A stretch of 64,000 nt of DNA from Flaviflagellibacter deserti (lineage in GTDB: Bacteria > Pseudomonadota > Alphaproteobacteria > Rhizobiales > Methylopilaceae), in contig NZ_JBHSJF010000006.1 in assembly GCF_042652085.1 (NCBI RefSeq), positions 744,001 to 808,000 of the forward strand. The letters run 5' to 3'. Below, in pieces: positions 53,543 through 62,472 of this stretch; within the stretch, counting starts at the first letter, position 1, and every line of letters starts with the position of its first letter. Made by a program: the position numbers and the translations under genes. The notes under the pieces are model-generated. The model searched no databases. It saw only the letters and a list, made by a program, of their open reading frames with translations, and was not told the origin of the DNA.

Positions 53543-53546
<4 letters not shown>
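52965..53546 (-). CDS. kdpC: KdpC subunit
   Basis: A 193-residue single-span periplasmic subunit that assists ATP binding to KdpB. One N-terminal helix (about 8-32) is followed by the family segments GSELIGQNFAGEKYFHGRPSA and LDPDISPAAADVQVSRVA, matching full-length KdpC. The start overlaps the kdpB stop by four bases. Confidence 0.95.
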
Positions 53547-55594
<2,048 letters not shown>

Positions 55595-55606
55595 TGCGAT
55601 CACCGA

Positions 55607-57316
55607 TCAAAAGGTGGTGCCGGACAGCATGGCGAAATGTTCGACCACGGGTCCGAGTGCGAGGGACGGCAGGAAGGTCAGGCCGCCGACGATGAGGACG
55701 ACGCCGACGAGGAGGCCAACGAAGAGGCCGTTGTTGGTCGGGAACGTGCCGGCCGAGGGCGGCAGCGTCGTCTTCGCCGCGAGCGAACCCGCGACCGCGA
55801 GCATGGGCACGATCAGGAAGAACCGGCCGATGAACATCGCGATGCCGAGCGTCAGGTTGTAGAAGGGCGTGTTGCCCGTCAGGCCGCCGAACGCCGAACC
55901 ATTGTTCGCCGCCGCCGAGGTGTAGGCGTAGAGGATCTCCGAGAAGCCGTGCGGGCCCGGATTGGCGATGCTCGCCACGGCCGAGGGCAGCACGGTCGCG
56001 ATCGCGGTGAAGAGCAGGATGGCGAAAGGCGAGCAGAGCACCGCCAGCATCGTCATCTTCACTTCGCGCGCCTCGATCTTCTTGCCGAGATATTCCGGCG
56101 TGCGGCCGACCATGAGGCCCGCCACGAAGACCGCGATGATCGCCATCAGCAGCATGCCGTAGAGACCCGCGCCGACGCCGCCGATGATGACCTCGCCGAG
56201 TTGCATGTTGATGAGCGGGATCATGCCGCCGAGCGGCGTCAGGGCGTCATGCATCGCGATGACGGCGCCGCACGAGGCGGCGGTCGTGATCACGGCGAAG
56301 AGCGCCGATAGGGCGACGCCGAAGCGGACTTCCTTGCCTTCCATATTGCCGGCGGTCGGATCGACGCCGAGCTGGGTCAGCAGAGGATTGCCGTAGGCCT
56401 CGGCCCAGTAGCAGAACGCCACGCCGGCGATGAACAGCACGCCCATCGCGCCGAGGATCGCCCAGCCCTGACGCTCATCCCCGACCATCCGGCCGAACAC
56501 GTTCGTCAGCGCGGCACCGATCGCGAAGATCGAGATCATCTGGATCAGATTGGTCAACGGCGTCGGGTTTTCGTACGGATGCGCCGAGTTGACGTTCAGC
56601 GGACCGCCGCCGTTCGTGCCGAGCATCTTGATCGCTTCCTGAGAGGCGATCGGGCCCTGCGCGATGGTCTGCTGGACGCCTTCGAGCGTAGTCGCGGTCG
56701 CATAAGCGTCGAAGTTCTGCGGCGTGCCCTGCCAGACGAAGACGAGCGCCATGATGAAGGCGATCGGCAGCAGGACGTAGAGCGTCGCGCGCGTCATGTC
56801 GGTCCAGAAATTGCCGACCGTGCGCATCGACTTGCGGGCGAAGCCACGGATCAGGACGACCGCGAGCGCGATGCCGGTCGCGGAGGACACGAAGTTCTGC
56901 ACCGTCAGCCCAGTCATCTGGACGAGGTACGACATCGTCGTCTCGCCGCCGTAGTTCTGCCAGTTGGTGTTGGTGACGAAGCTGATCGCGGTGTTGAACG
57001 ACAGATCGGTCGGCACCGCGCCGAAGCCCTGCGGGTTCAGCGGCAGCCCGCCTTGGAGACGCTGCAGAAGGTAAAGCAGCAGGAAGCCCGCCAAGTTGAA
57101 GGCGAGCATCGCGATCGCATAGACGCTCCAGTGCTGCTCGGCATTGGGCCTCACGCCGGAGAGAGAATAGAAGACGCGCTCCACCGGCCCGAAGACCGGC
57201 GTAAGGAAAGTGCGCTCGCCCGAGAACAGGCGCGCCATGAAGCCGCCGAGCGGCCTGACGCACACGAGCACGAGCGCGCAGAAAATAAGGATTTGCAGCC
57301 AGCCGTTGAAAGTCAT
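55607..57316 (-). CDS. kdpA: KdpA potassium-binding translocating subunit
   Basis: The 569-residue channel-like subunit that selects K+. Four pore-loop repeats are expected; the selectivity segments include FVTNTNWQNYGGE, GTNGGGPLNVNSAHPYENPTPL and ANNGSAFGGLTGNTPFYN, each bearing the conserved glycine. Ten hydrophobic helices are visible. It follows kdpF after ten bases, on the kdp transcript. Confidence 0.97.
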   Translation of the reverse strand: MTFNGWLQILIFCALVLVCVRPLGGFMARLFSGERTFLTPVFGPVERVFYSLSGVRPNAEQHWSVYAIAMLAFNLAGFLLLYLLQRLQGGLPLNPQGFGAVPTDLSFNTAISFVTNTNWQNYGGETTMSYLVQMTGLTVQNFVSSATGIALAVVLIRGFARKSMRTVGNFWTDMTRATLYVLLPIAFIMALVFVWQGTPQNFDAYATATTLEGVQQTIAQGPIASQEAIKMLGTNGGGPLNVNSAHPYENPTPLTNLIQMISIFAIGAALTNVFGRMVGDERQGWAILGAMGVLFIAGVAFCYWAEAYGNPLLTQLGVDPTAGNMEGKEVRFGVALSALFAVITTAASCGAVIAMHDALTPLGGMIPLINMQLGEVIIGGVGAGLYGMLLMAIIAVFVAGLMVGRTPEYLGKKIEAREVKMTMLAVLCSPFAILLFTAIATVLPSAVASIANPGPHGFSEILYAYTSAAANNGSAFGGLTGNTPFYNLTLGIAMFIGRFFLIVPMLAVAGSLAAKTTLPPSAGTFPTNNGLFVGLLVGVVLIVGGLTFLPSLALGPVVEHFAMLSGTTF

Positions 57317-57326
57317 CGTGCCCTCC

Positions 57327-57416
57327 TCAGAACCGTTCCGGCCGCACGAGGGCGTAGACGAGATAAACGAACAGGAACGCGGTCACGGCCGCGCCCAGGA
57401 TGTAGTCGAGGAGCAT
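57327..57416 (-). CDS. kdpF: KdpF small stabilising subunit, 29 aa
   Basis: A 29-residue single-helix peptide starting MLLDYILGAAVTAFLF and ending ALVRPERF. KdpF stabilises the KdpABC complex; the C-terminal RPE(R/K)F motif is the family mark. ATG 57416 and TGA 57327-57329, ten bases before kdpA. Too short for routine gene finders but clear from sequence and position. Confidence 0.92.
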   Translation of the reverse strand: MLLDYILGAAVTAFLFVYLVYALVRPERF

Positions 57417-57418
57417 GA

Positions 57419-57502
57419 TCAGATCCCCTCCGCCGCATTGGCGTAGGCGATCGCGAGCGCAAACAGCGCCACGCCAAGCCCAAGCATCAGAATGTCGAAC
57501 AT
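57419..57502 (-). CDS. Small membrane protein at the head of the kdp operon, 27 aa
   Basis: An open frame of 27 residues beginning MFDILMLGLGVALFALAIAY, a single hydrophobic helix with a short polar C-terminus, ending two bases before kdpF. Small single-helix proteins of similar pattern precede kdpF in many alphaproteobacteria and are annotated only as hypothetical. The tight coupling argues for a Kdp role, perhaps an extra stabilising subunit. Function not known. Confidence 0.7.
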   Translation of the reverse strand: MFDILMLGLGVALFALAIAYANAAEGI

Positions 57503-57709
57503 GGATATGATTTCCCGGCGCGGGAGGTCCGCGCTTTACAACCGGGAATGTCGTCGGAAGGGCATAGGCGGGCGAGTTGGCGCGCTCCGCCCGTGCATAG
57601 GAATCCTATAGGGGTTTCGAGACTCCGATCCCTATGCCTTGGCTATGCCGACGCCCCGCCTGGCCAATCGCGCCTTGATGCGGAGGGTCATAGAATCCGG
57701 GCCTCGGGC
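57503..57709. promoter_or_regulatory. Divergent kdp upstream region with CCTAT repeats
   Basis: The gap upstream of the 27-aa gene carries ATAGG-AAT-CCTAT (57597-57609) and further CTATGCC/CCTAT copies nearby (57630-57655). Repeated T/A-rich half-sites in front of a KdpE-controlled operon are candidate KdpE sites and -10 elements. No experimental support; the exact promoter cannot be picked out. On the plus strand it ends at the start of the next small gene. Confidence 0.35.
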
Positions 57710-57952
57710 ATGTCGCCCCTTGGTGCTGAAATGCGTCCGCGATCTCGCGTACAGGATCAACTGAAGACCGTTTTTCTCGTCGGCCCGACCCGTAAGGGCC
57801 GCTGGCTCGTTCAGGAAACGAGTGGCCTCCTCGAAGGTCTGTTTTTCTCACAGCGCGCCGCGCTTAAATTCGCGATGGACGAATGCCGCGCCCACCGGAA
57901 CTCGGTGGTGATCAGTTCGTCGACTCTGACATCGAGGCTTGAACGGCACTGA
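57710..57952 (+). CDS. Small conserved protein, about 80 aa, unknown function
   Basis: About 80 residues starting MSPLGAEMRPRSRVQDQLKT (or at an internal Met, 57731), ending LERH. The core TVFLVGPTRKGRWLVQETSG followed by FFSQRAALKFAMDECRAH resembles a family of short proteins of unknown function common in rhizobia, in which a beta-hairpin precedes an amphipathic helix. The upstream frame back to 57548 is shadow sequence. It is divergent from the kdp operon. Confidence 0.6.
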   Translation: MSPLGAEMRPRSRVQDQLKTVFLVGPTRKGRWLVQETSGLLEGLFFSQRAALKFAMDECRAHRNSVVISSSTLTSRLERH

Positions 57953-57959
57953 CAATCGA

Positions 57960-57988
57960 GCCGGCAGGCTACCGTCGAGCCTGTCGGC
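57960..57988 (+). terminator. Hairpin after the small conserved gene
   Basis: GCCGGCAGGCT (57960-57970) and AGCCTGTCGGC (57978-57988) pair over 11 bp with one G-U, enclosing a seven-base loop, eight bases after the stop at 57952. No U-tract follows, so it is a possible but inefficient terminator or mRNA-stabilising stem. The remaining bases to 58127 show no other feature. Confidence 0.4.
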
Positions 57989-58127
57989 TGCCCCATCTCG
58001 ATAGCGTCCCGAGCAACGGTGAAAGCCGGATTTTGCGGTCACACGACTGAAGCACTCCGCCCGTAAAGACACCTGCCGTCTTCGTGGCCAGATCCCGGCC
58101 GCATCGACGGTGGGGACGGGCAGATCG

Positions 58128-59882
58128 ATGCAACGAGAACGACCAAATTCGCCGGAAACCTCGCCGCTGCGCGAGGCCGTAGCGCGATGCCGCGCCGGCT
58201 TCATCGCCGTCGGCCTGCTGACCGCCGTGGTCAACGTCCTGATGCTGACCGGCTCCGTCTACATGCTGCAGGTCTACGACCGGGTGCTGCCCTCGCGCAG
58301 CATCCCGACGCTCGTCGCGCTGTCGATCGCGGTCTTGATCGTCTACATATTCCTCGGCGTCTTCGACTGGGCGCGCCAGCGCATCCTGTCGCGCATCGGC
58401 GCCGCGCTGGACGAGAGCCTGTCCGGTCCCGTCGTCGCCTCGATCCTGCGCATCACGCCGAAGAGCAAGAGCGCCGGCTCCCAGCCCGCCCGCGATCTCG
58501 ACACGGTTCGGGGCTTCCTCTCCAGCATGGGTCCGACGGCGCTGTTCGATCTGCCGTGGATTCCGCTCTACGCCGGCCTGTGCTTCCTCCTCCACCCGCT
58601 GCTCGGCTGGACGCTCGTCGCCGGCGCGGTCCTGCTGGTCCTGTTGACGCTGTGGTCGGAATTCGCCGGCCGCGCTCCGGCAAAGGATGCGGCGACCGCC
58701 GGCGCGCAGAAATCCTTCGCGCTCGAAGCCGCCCGTCGTAATGCGGAACTCGTGGCCGCGCTCGGAATGGAACAGCGGGTCGTCGATCGCATCAAGCAGC
58801 ACAATGCCCGCCATGGCCTGGCGCAGCAGCGCGCCAGCGACGTCTCTCTCAGCATCGGGTCGATCTCGAAGACCCTTCGCTTCGTGCTGCAATCCACCAA
58901 TCTGGGTCTCGGAGCCTGGCTCGTCGTACAGGGCGAAGCATCGGGCGGCGTGATGATCGCATCGTCCATCCTGACCAGCCGCGCGCTCGCTCCGGTCGAG
59001 CTGGCGATCGGGCAATGGAAGCCGTTCCTCTCCGCACGCGGATCGTGGACGAGGCTCAACGAGGCGCTGAAGGCGACCGCGAAAAAGGAACCGGAGGTCG
59101 CGCCCAAGCCGGCAAGCCAGAAGCTGACCGTGGAAGATATCTATGTCGCCGCGCCCGGCTCCGCCGCGCCGATCCTGAAGGGCATCAACCTCTCGCTCGA
59201 AGCCGGTCAGGCGCTTGGTGTGATCGGACCCTCGGCCTCCGGAAAATCGACCCTGGCCCGCGCGCTTGTCGGCGTCTGGCAGGCCAACCGGGGCGAGATC
59301 CGCCTCGACGGCGCGACCTTGGATCAATGGCCCGCCGAGGTCCGTGGAGGGATGATCGGCTACCTTCCACAGGATATCGAACTGTTCGACGGCACGATCG
59401 CGGACAATATCTGCCGCTTCGACCCGAAGGCGACCTCGGCCGACATCCAGGCGGCGGCGGAAGCCGCCGGCGCGAACGAGATGATCTTGCGGCTTGCCAA
59501 CGGCTACGAGACCCAGATCGGCGAGGCCGGCAGCACTTTGTCCGGCGGCCAGCGCCAGCGCATCGCGCTCGCAAGGGCGCTCTACAAGGACCCGTTCCTG
59601 GTCGTGCTCGACGAGCCCAATTCCAATCTCGATTCCGAAGGCGAGCTCGCCCTCGAAAAGGCCGTCGAGACCATCCGCCTGCGCGGCGGCATCGCCGTCG
59701 TCATCGCCCATCGCCGCTCCGCCCTCGCCAAGGCCGATCTCGCTCTGGCGCTCAATGCCGGCCAGCAGGTCGCCTTCGGGCCCAAGGACGAGGTGCTGAA
59801 AAAGGTGCTCGCGCCGGCGGCGGTGGTTCCGCAGGAAGCTCCGGCACTCAAGGCCGTCGCAGCGCAGGGGGCACGCTCGTGA
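58128..59882 (+). CDS. prsD: Type I secretion ABC transporter (PrsD/PrtD-like)
   Basis: An inner-membrane export ATPase of 584 residues. Two helix pairs and a coupling domain make up residues 20-300 (VYMLQVYDRVLPSRSIPTLV is the family start). The ABC domain has Walker A GPSASGKSTLARAL, signature LSGGQRQRIALARAL, Walker B LVVLDEPNSNLD and the switch His in VIAHRRSAL. There is no C39 peptidase domain, so it belongs to the PrtD/PrsD branch that exports proteins with uncleaved C-terminal signals (proteases, lipases, glycanases, adhesins). Start ATG 58128, or GTG 58110. Confidence 0.9.
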   Translation: MQRERPNSPETSPLREAVARCRAGFIAVGLLTAVVNVLMLTGSVYMLQVYDRVLPSRSIPTLVALSIAVLIVYIFLGVFDWARQRILSRIGAALDESLSGPVVASILRITPKSKSAGSQPARDLDTVRGFLSSMGPTALFDLPWIPLYAGLCFLLHPLLGWTLVAGAVLLVLLTLWSEFAGRAPAKDAATAGAQKSFALEAARRNAELVAALGMEQRVVDRIKQHNARHGLAQQRASDVSLSIGSISKTLRFVLQSTNLGLGAWLVVQGEASGGVMIASSILTSRALAPVELAIGQWKPFLSARGSWTRLNEALKATAKKEPEVAPKPASQKLTVEDIYVAAPGSAAPILKGINLSLEAGQALGVIGPSASGKSTLARALVGVWQANRGEIRLDGATLDQWPAEVRGGMIGYLPQDIELFDGTIADNICRFDPKATSADIQAAAEAAGANEMILRLANGYETQIGEAGSTLSGGQRQRIALARALYKDPFLVVLDEPNSNLDSEGELALEKAVETIRLRGGIAVVIAHRRSALAKADLALALNAGQQVAFGPKDEVLKKVLAPAAVVPQEAPALKAVAAQGARS

Positions 59883-61183
59883 CTGAAGCCCGCACGCCTC
59901 TCCGCGACATCAGGTCGGTCAGCCTGTTCAGCCTGTCCGCAGCTGCACTTCTCCTCGTCGCTGCGGGCGGCTGGGGCTCGACGGCGCCGATCGCCTCCGC
60001 GGTGATCGCGCCGGGTCAGGTCGTCGTCGAGAGCAATGTCAGGAAGGTGCAGCATCCGACCGGTGGCGTGGTCGCGGAAATCCGCGTCGACAACGGCGAT
60101 CATGTCAAAGCCGGCGACGTGCTCGCTCGCCTCGACGATACGGTGACCCGCGCCAATCTCGCGGTGATCGACAATCAGCTCAATCAATTGCTGGTCAGGG
60201 AAGCGCGGCTTTCGGCCGAACGGGACGCCTTGTCGGACTTCTCGCTGCCGGAGGAACTGACCGTCAGAGCCGACCAGGCTTCGATACGGAAGATCCTTGC
60301 CGGCGAGCGCACGGTTTTCACCTCGCGGCAGACCGCGAAACAGGGTCAGACGTCGCAATTGCGCGAACGCATTTCCCAGACGCGGGAAGAAGTTAAGGGC
60401 CTGGAAGCCCAGGTCGCCTCGAAACGCCAGCAGACCGGCTTCATCCAGACCGAGCTCGAAGGCGTGCGCTCGCTCTACAAGGACAATCTCGTTCCGCTCA
60501 GCCGCGTCACCGCGCTGGAGCGCGAAGCGGCCCGGCTGCTCGGCGAGGAAGGCCAGCACATCGCCGACATCGCTCGCGCCAAAGGCCGGGTGGCGGAGAC
60601 CGAGATGCAGATCCTCCAGCTCGACCAGGATCTCCAGAAGGAGATCGCTTCCGAACTGCGCGACACCGAATCCAAGATCGCCGAACTGCGGGAGCGATAC
60701 ACGGCCGCGCTCGACCAGTTGAACCGCGTCGACATCCGCGCGCCTCAGGACGGCATCGTCCACCAGAAGACGATCTACACCAAAGGTGGCGTCATCAGCC
60801 CCGGCGAGCAGCTGATGCTGATCGTGCCGGAAGCCGAAGGCCTGGTTGTCGACGTCCGGATCGAGCCGCAGCTGATCGACCGCCTGAAAATCGGTCAGCC
60901 GGTGACGATGAAGTTCTCGGCCTTCAATTCCGCGACCATGCCTGACGTGTTCGGCACGCTCGCGCGAATATCCGCCGACGTCAGCCGCGACGAGCAGTCG
61001 GGCGCGATGTTCTACACGGCGAGGATCGCCATCAAGGGCGAGGAACTCCGCAAGTTCCAAGGCAAGACGCTCGTTCCCGGCATGCCGGTCGAGACCTTCA
61101 TCGATACCGGGGCGCGGACGGCGTTCGCCTATCTGACGAAGCCGATCAACGACCAGCTGGCGCGCGCCTTCCGCTACGACTGA
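59879..61183 (+). CDS. prsE: HlyD-family type I secretion adaptor (PrsE/PrtE-like)
   Basis: A 434-residue periplasmic adaptor partnering the ABC transporter. One N-terminal helix (about 15-35), a lipoyl half (NVRKVQHPTGGVVAEIRVDNGDH), a long coiled coil (about 95-290), the second lipoyl half (VDIRAPQDGIVHQ) and a beta-barrel (KIGQPVTMKFSAFN, GMPVETFIDT). It starts at GTG 59879, overlapping the transporter stop, so they are one operon. The outer-membrane TolC partner is not in the window. Confidence 0.92.
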   Translation: MTEARTPLRDIRSVSLFSLSAAALLLVAAGGWGSTAPIASAVIAPGQVVVESNVRKVQHPTGGVVAEIRVDNGDHVKAGDVLARLDDTVTRANLAVIDNQLNQLLVREARLSAERDALSDFSLPEELTVRADQASIRKILAGERTVFTSRQTAKQGQTSQLRERISQTREEVKGLEAQVASKRQQTGFIQTELEGVRSLYKDNLVPLSRVTALEREAARLLGEEGQHIADIARAKGRVAETEMQILQLDQDLQKEIASELRDTESKIAELRERYTAALDQLNRVDIRAPQDGIVHQKTIYTKGGVISPGEQLMLIVPEAEGLVVDVRIEPQLIDRLKIGQPVTMKFSAFNSATMPDVFGTLARISADVSRDEQSGAMFYTARIAIKGEELRKFQGKTLVPGMPVETFIDTGARTAFAYLTKPINDQLARAFRYD

Positions 61184-61195
61184 CCGGCCGGCACC

Positions 61196-61636
61196 TCACT
61201 CGACCTGATCGAGATAGGCGCCGTAGCCTTCCTTCTCCATGTCGTCGCGATGGATGAAGCGGAGCGATGCCGAATTGATGCAATAACGCAGCCCGCCCCG
61301 GTCCGCCGGACCGTCCGGGAAGACATGGCCGAGGTGGCTGTCGCCATGCAGCGAACGGACCTCGGTCCGCACCATTCCGTGCGACACATCCCTTAGCTCG
61401 TTGATGTGCGTCGGATCGATCGGCTTGGTGAAGCTGGGCCAGCCGCACCCGGACTCATACTTGTCTGCCGAAGCGAACAAGGGTTCGCCCGACACCACGT
61501 CGACATAGATCCCCGGCTCCTTGTTGTAGAGGTATTCGCCGGTTCCCGGACGCTCCGTGCCGTTCTGCTGGGTGACGTGGTACTGCTCGGGCGTCAGCTG
61601 AGCGATCGCGTCGTTCGATTTGTGATAGGCGCTCAA
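61196..61636 (-). CDS. msrB: Peptide-methionine (R)-S-oxide reductase MsrB, zinc-free form
   Basis: A 146-residue MsrB that reduces methionine-R-sulfoxide in proteins. The catalytic cysteine is in GLRYCINSASLRF and a second, resolving cysteine in ESGCGWPSF; HLGHVFPDG is present. The two CxxC zinc sites of the E. coli enzyme are missing: the segments read VSGEPLFA and RSLHGDSHLGH. It converges with the secretion adaptor and its start faces a 107-bp gap. Confidence 0.93.
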   Translation of the reverse strand: MSAYHKSNDAIAQLTPEQYHVTQQNGTERPGTGEYLYNKEPGIYVDVVSGEPLFASADKYESGCGWPSFTKPIDPTHINELRDVSHGMVRTEVRSLHGDSHLGHVFPDGPADRGGLRYCINSASLRFIHRDDMEKEGYGAYLDQVE

Positions 61637-61657
61637 GAATAGCTCCCTCGGTTTGGT

Positions 61658-61673
61658 CTCCTATAAATAGGAG
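61658..61673. repeat. 16-bp inverted repeat upstream of msrB
   Basis: CTCCTAT-AA-ATAGGAG is a palindrome lying in the divergent promoter gap, 22 bp before msrB and 71 bp before the DUF2380-like gene. It could be an operator for a dimeric regulator affecting either gene. Confidence 0.35.
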
Positions 61674-61743
61674 CCTGCCGCCGATTTCCCTAGACACCCT
61701 GCGTCCTACAATAGGGATCGGGCCTCAACAGGGGAGAACCGCT

Positions 61744-62274
61744 TTGCGCCTGTCTGGCAACCTGCAGGCAACGATCCTGTCTGTAATCCTGCTATTGCCG
61801 TGGCCGGCCGGAGCCGAAGCACCTCGCCTCGCCGTCTTCGGTTTCGAACCGATCGATACCAGCCTCGAAGGCGAGATGTCGGGCGCACGCTCCGACGAGC
61901 AGCAGCGGCTCGCCATGATCAGCGATCAACTGCCGCGACTGCTGATCGACCGAGGCGGGTACACGATCATCGATCTCGCGCCGGCCACCGACGCGATCGC
62001 GAAGTCGGGGCCACTCGATCGCTGCAATGGCTGCGCGGCGGCCATCGCCAGACCGTTGGGCGCCCGTTTTGCGCTCACCGGCACGGTGCAGAAAGTGAGC
62101 AACCTGATCCTCAACATCAACGTCTCCGTATGGGACACGGAGACCGGAAAGGAACGCTACCGGACCAGCGTCGACATCCGCGGCAACACCGATGAATCCT
62201 GGTCGCGCGGTGTGTCCTATCTCGTCCGCAACCGGTTGCTGGCAGCTCTGGCCGAGATAGCCGCCACCCCGTAA
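61744..62274 (+). CDS. Secreted DUF2380/DUF3280-like protein
   Basis: A 176-residue protein with a signal peptide (about 1-24, ending AGAEA) and a beta-alpha core: LAVFGFEPIDTSLEG, LPRLLIDRGGYTIIDLAPAT, FALTGTVQKVSNLILNINVSVWD. The pattern of strands ending TGTVQKVS, followed by an aspartate/Thr-rich turn, matches families of unknown function described as predicted periplasmic proteins in alphaproteobacteria. TTG 61744 follows GGGGAGA. Function unknown. Confidence 0.7.
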   Translation: MRLSGNLQATILSVILLLPWPAGAEAPRLAVFGFEPIDTSLEGEMSGARSDEQQRLAMISDQLPRLLIDRGGYTIIDLAPATDAIAKSGPLDRCNGCAAAIARPLGARFALTGTVQKVSNLILNINVSVWDTETGKERYRTSVDIRGNTDESWSRGVSYLVRNRLLAALAEIAATP

Positions 62275-62472
62275 CGCTCACGTGGCGTCCGGAGTGAGGA
62301 TATCCTGAAAGAGTGAAAGTCGATGGAAGACCGGATTCAGACGGCTCGGCCGCAACGTGCAGCGTTAGTCGGCGACATGGACTGAAGCTTGCGGCAGGTC
62401 TCGGCGCGGCAATGCTGTCGGCATCCGTATACGGAGCAGTTGCCCCCGACGGCACCGAGCAGGTGCCTGGAA
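62275..62472. other. Gap with a Tat-signal-like ORF fragment
   Basis: A frame opening with GTG 62313 codes SRRHGLKLAAGLGAAMLSA, a twin-arginine signal-peptide-like segment, then runs straight into the antisense of the GH16 gene and ends at 62843 as low-complexity sequence. It looks like the 5' remnant of an exported protein whose body has been lost, or a coincidental frame. No ribosome site is clear. Confidence 0.35.

Noticed and set aside
57969..59711. A 580-codon open frame on the minus strand opposite the secretion ABC transporter
   Set aside because: Antisense of a complete ABC transporter; no recognisable domains.
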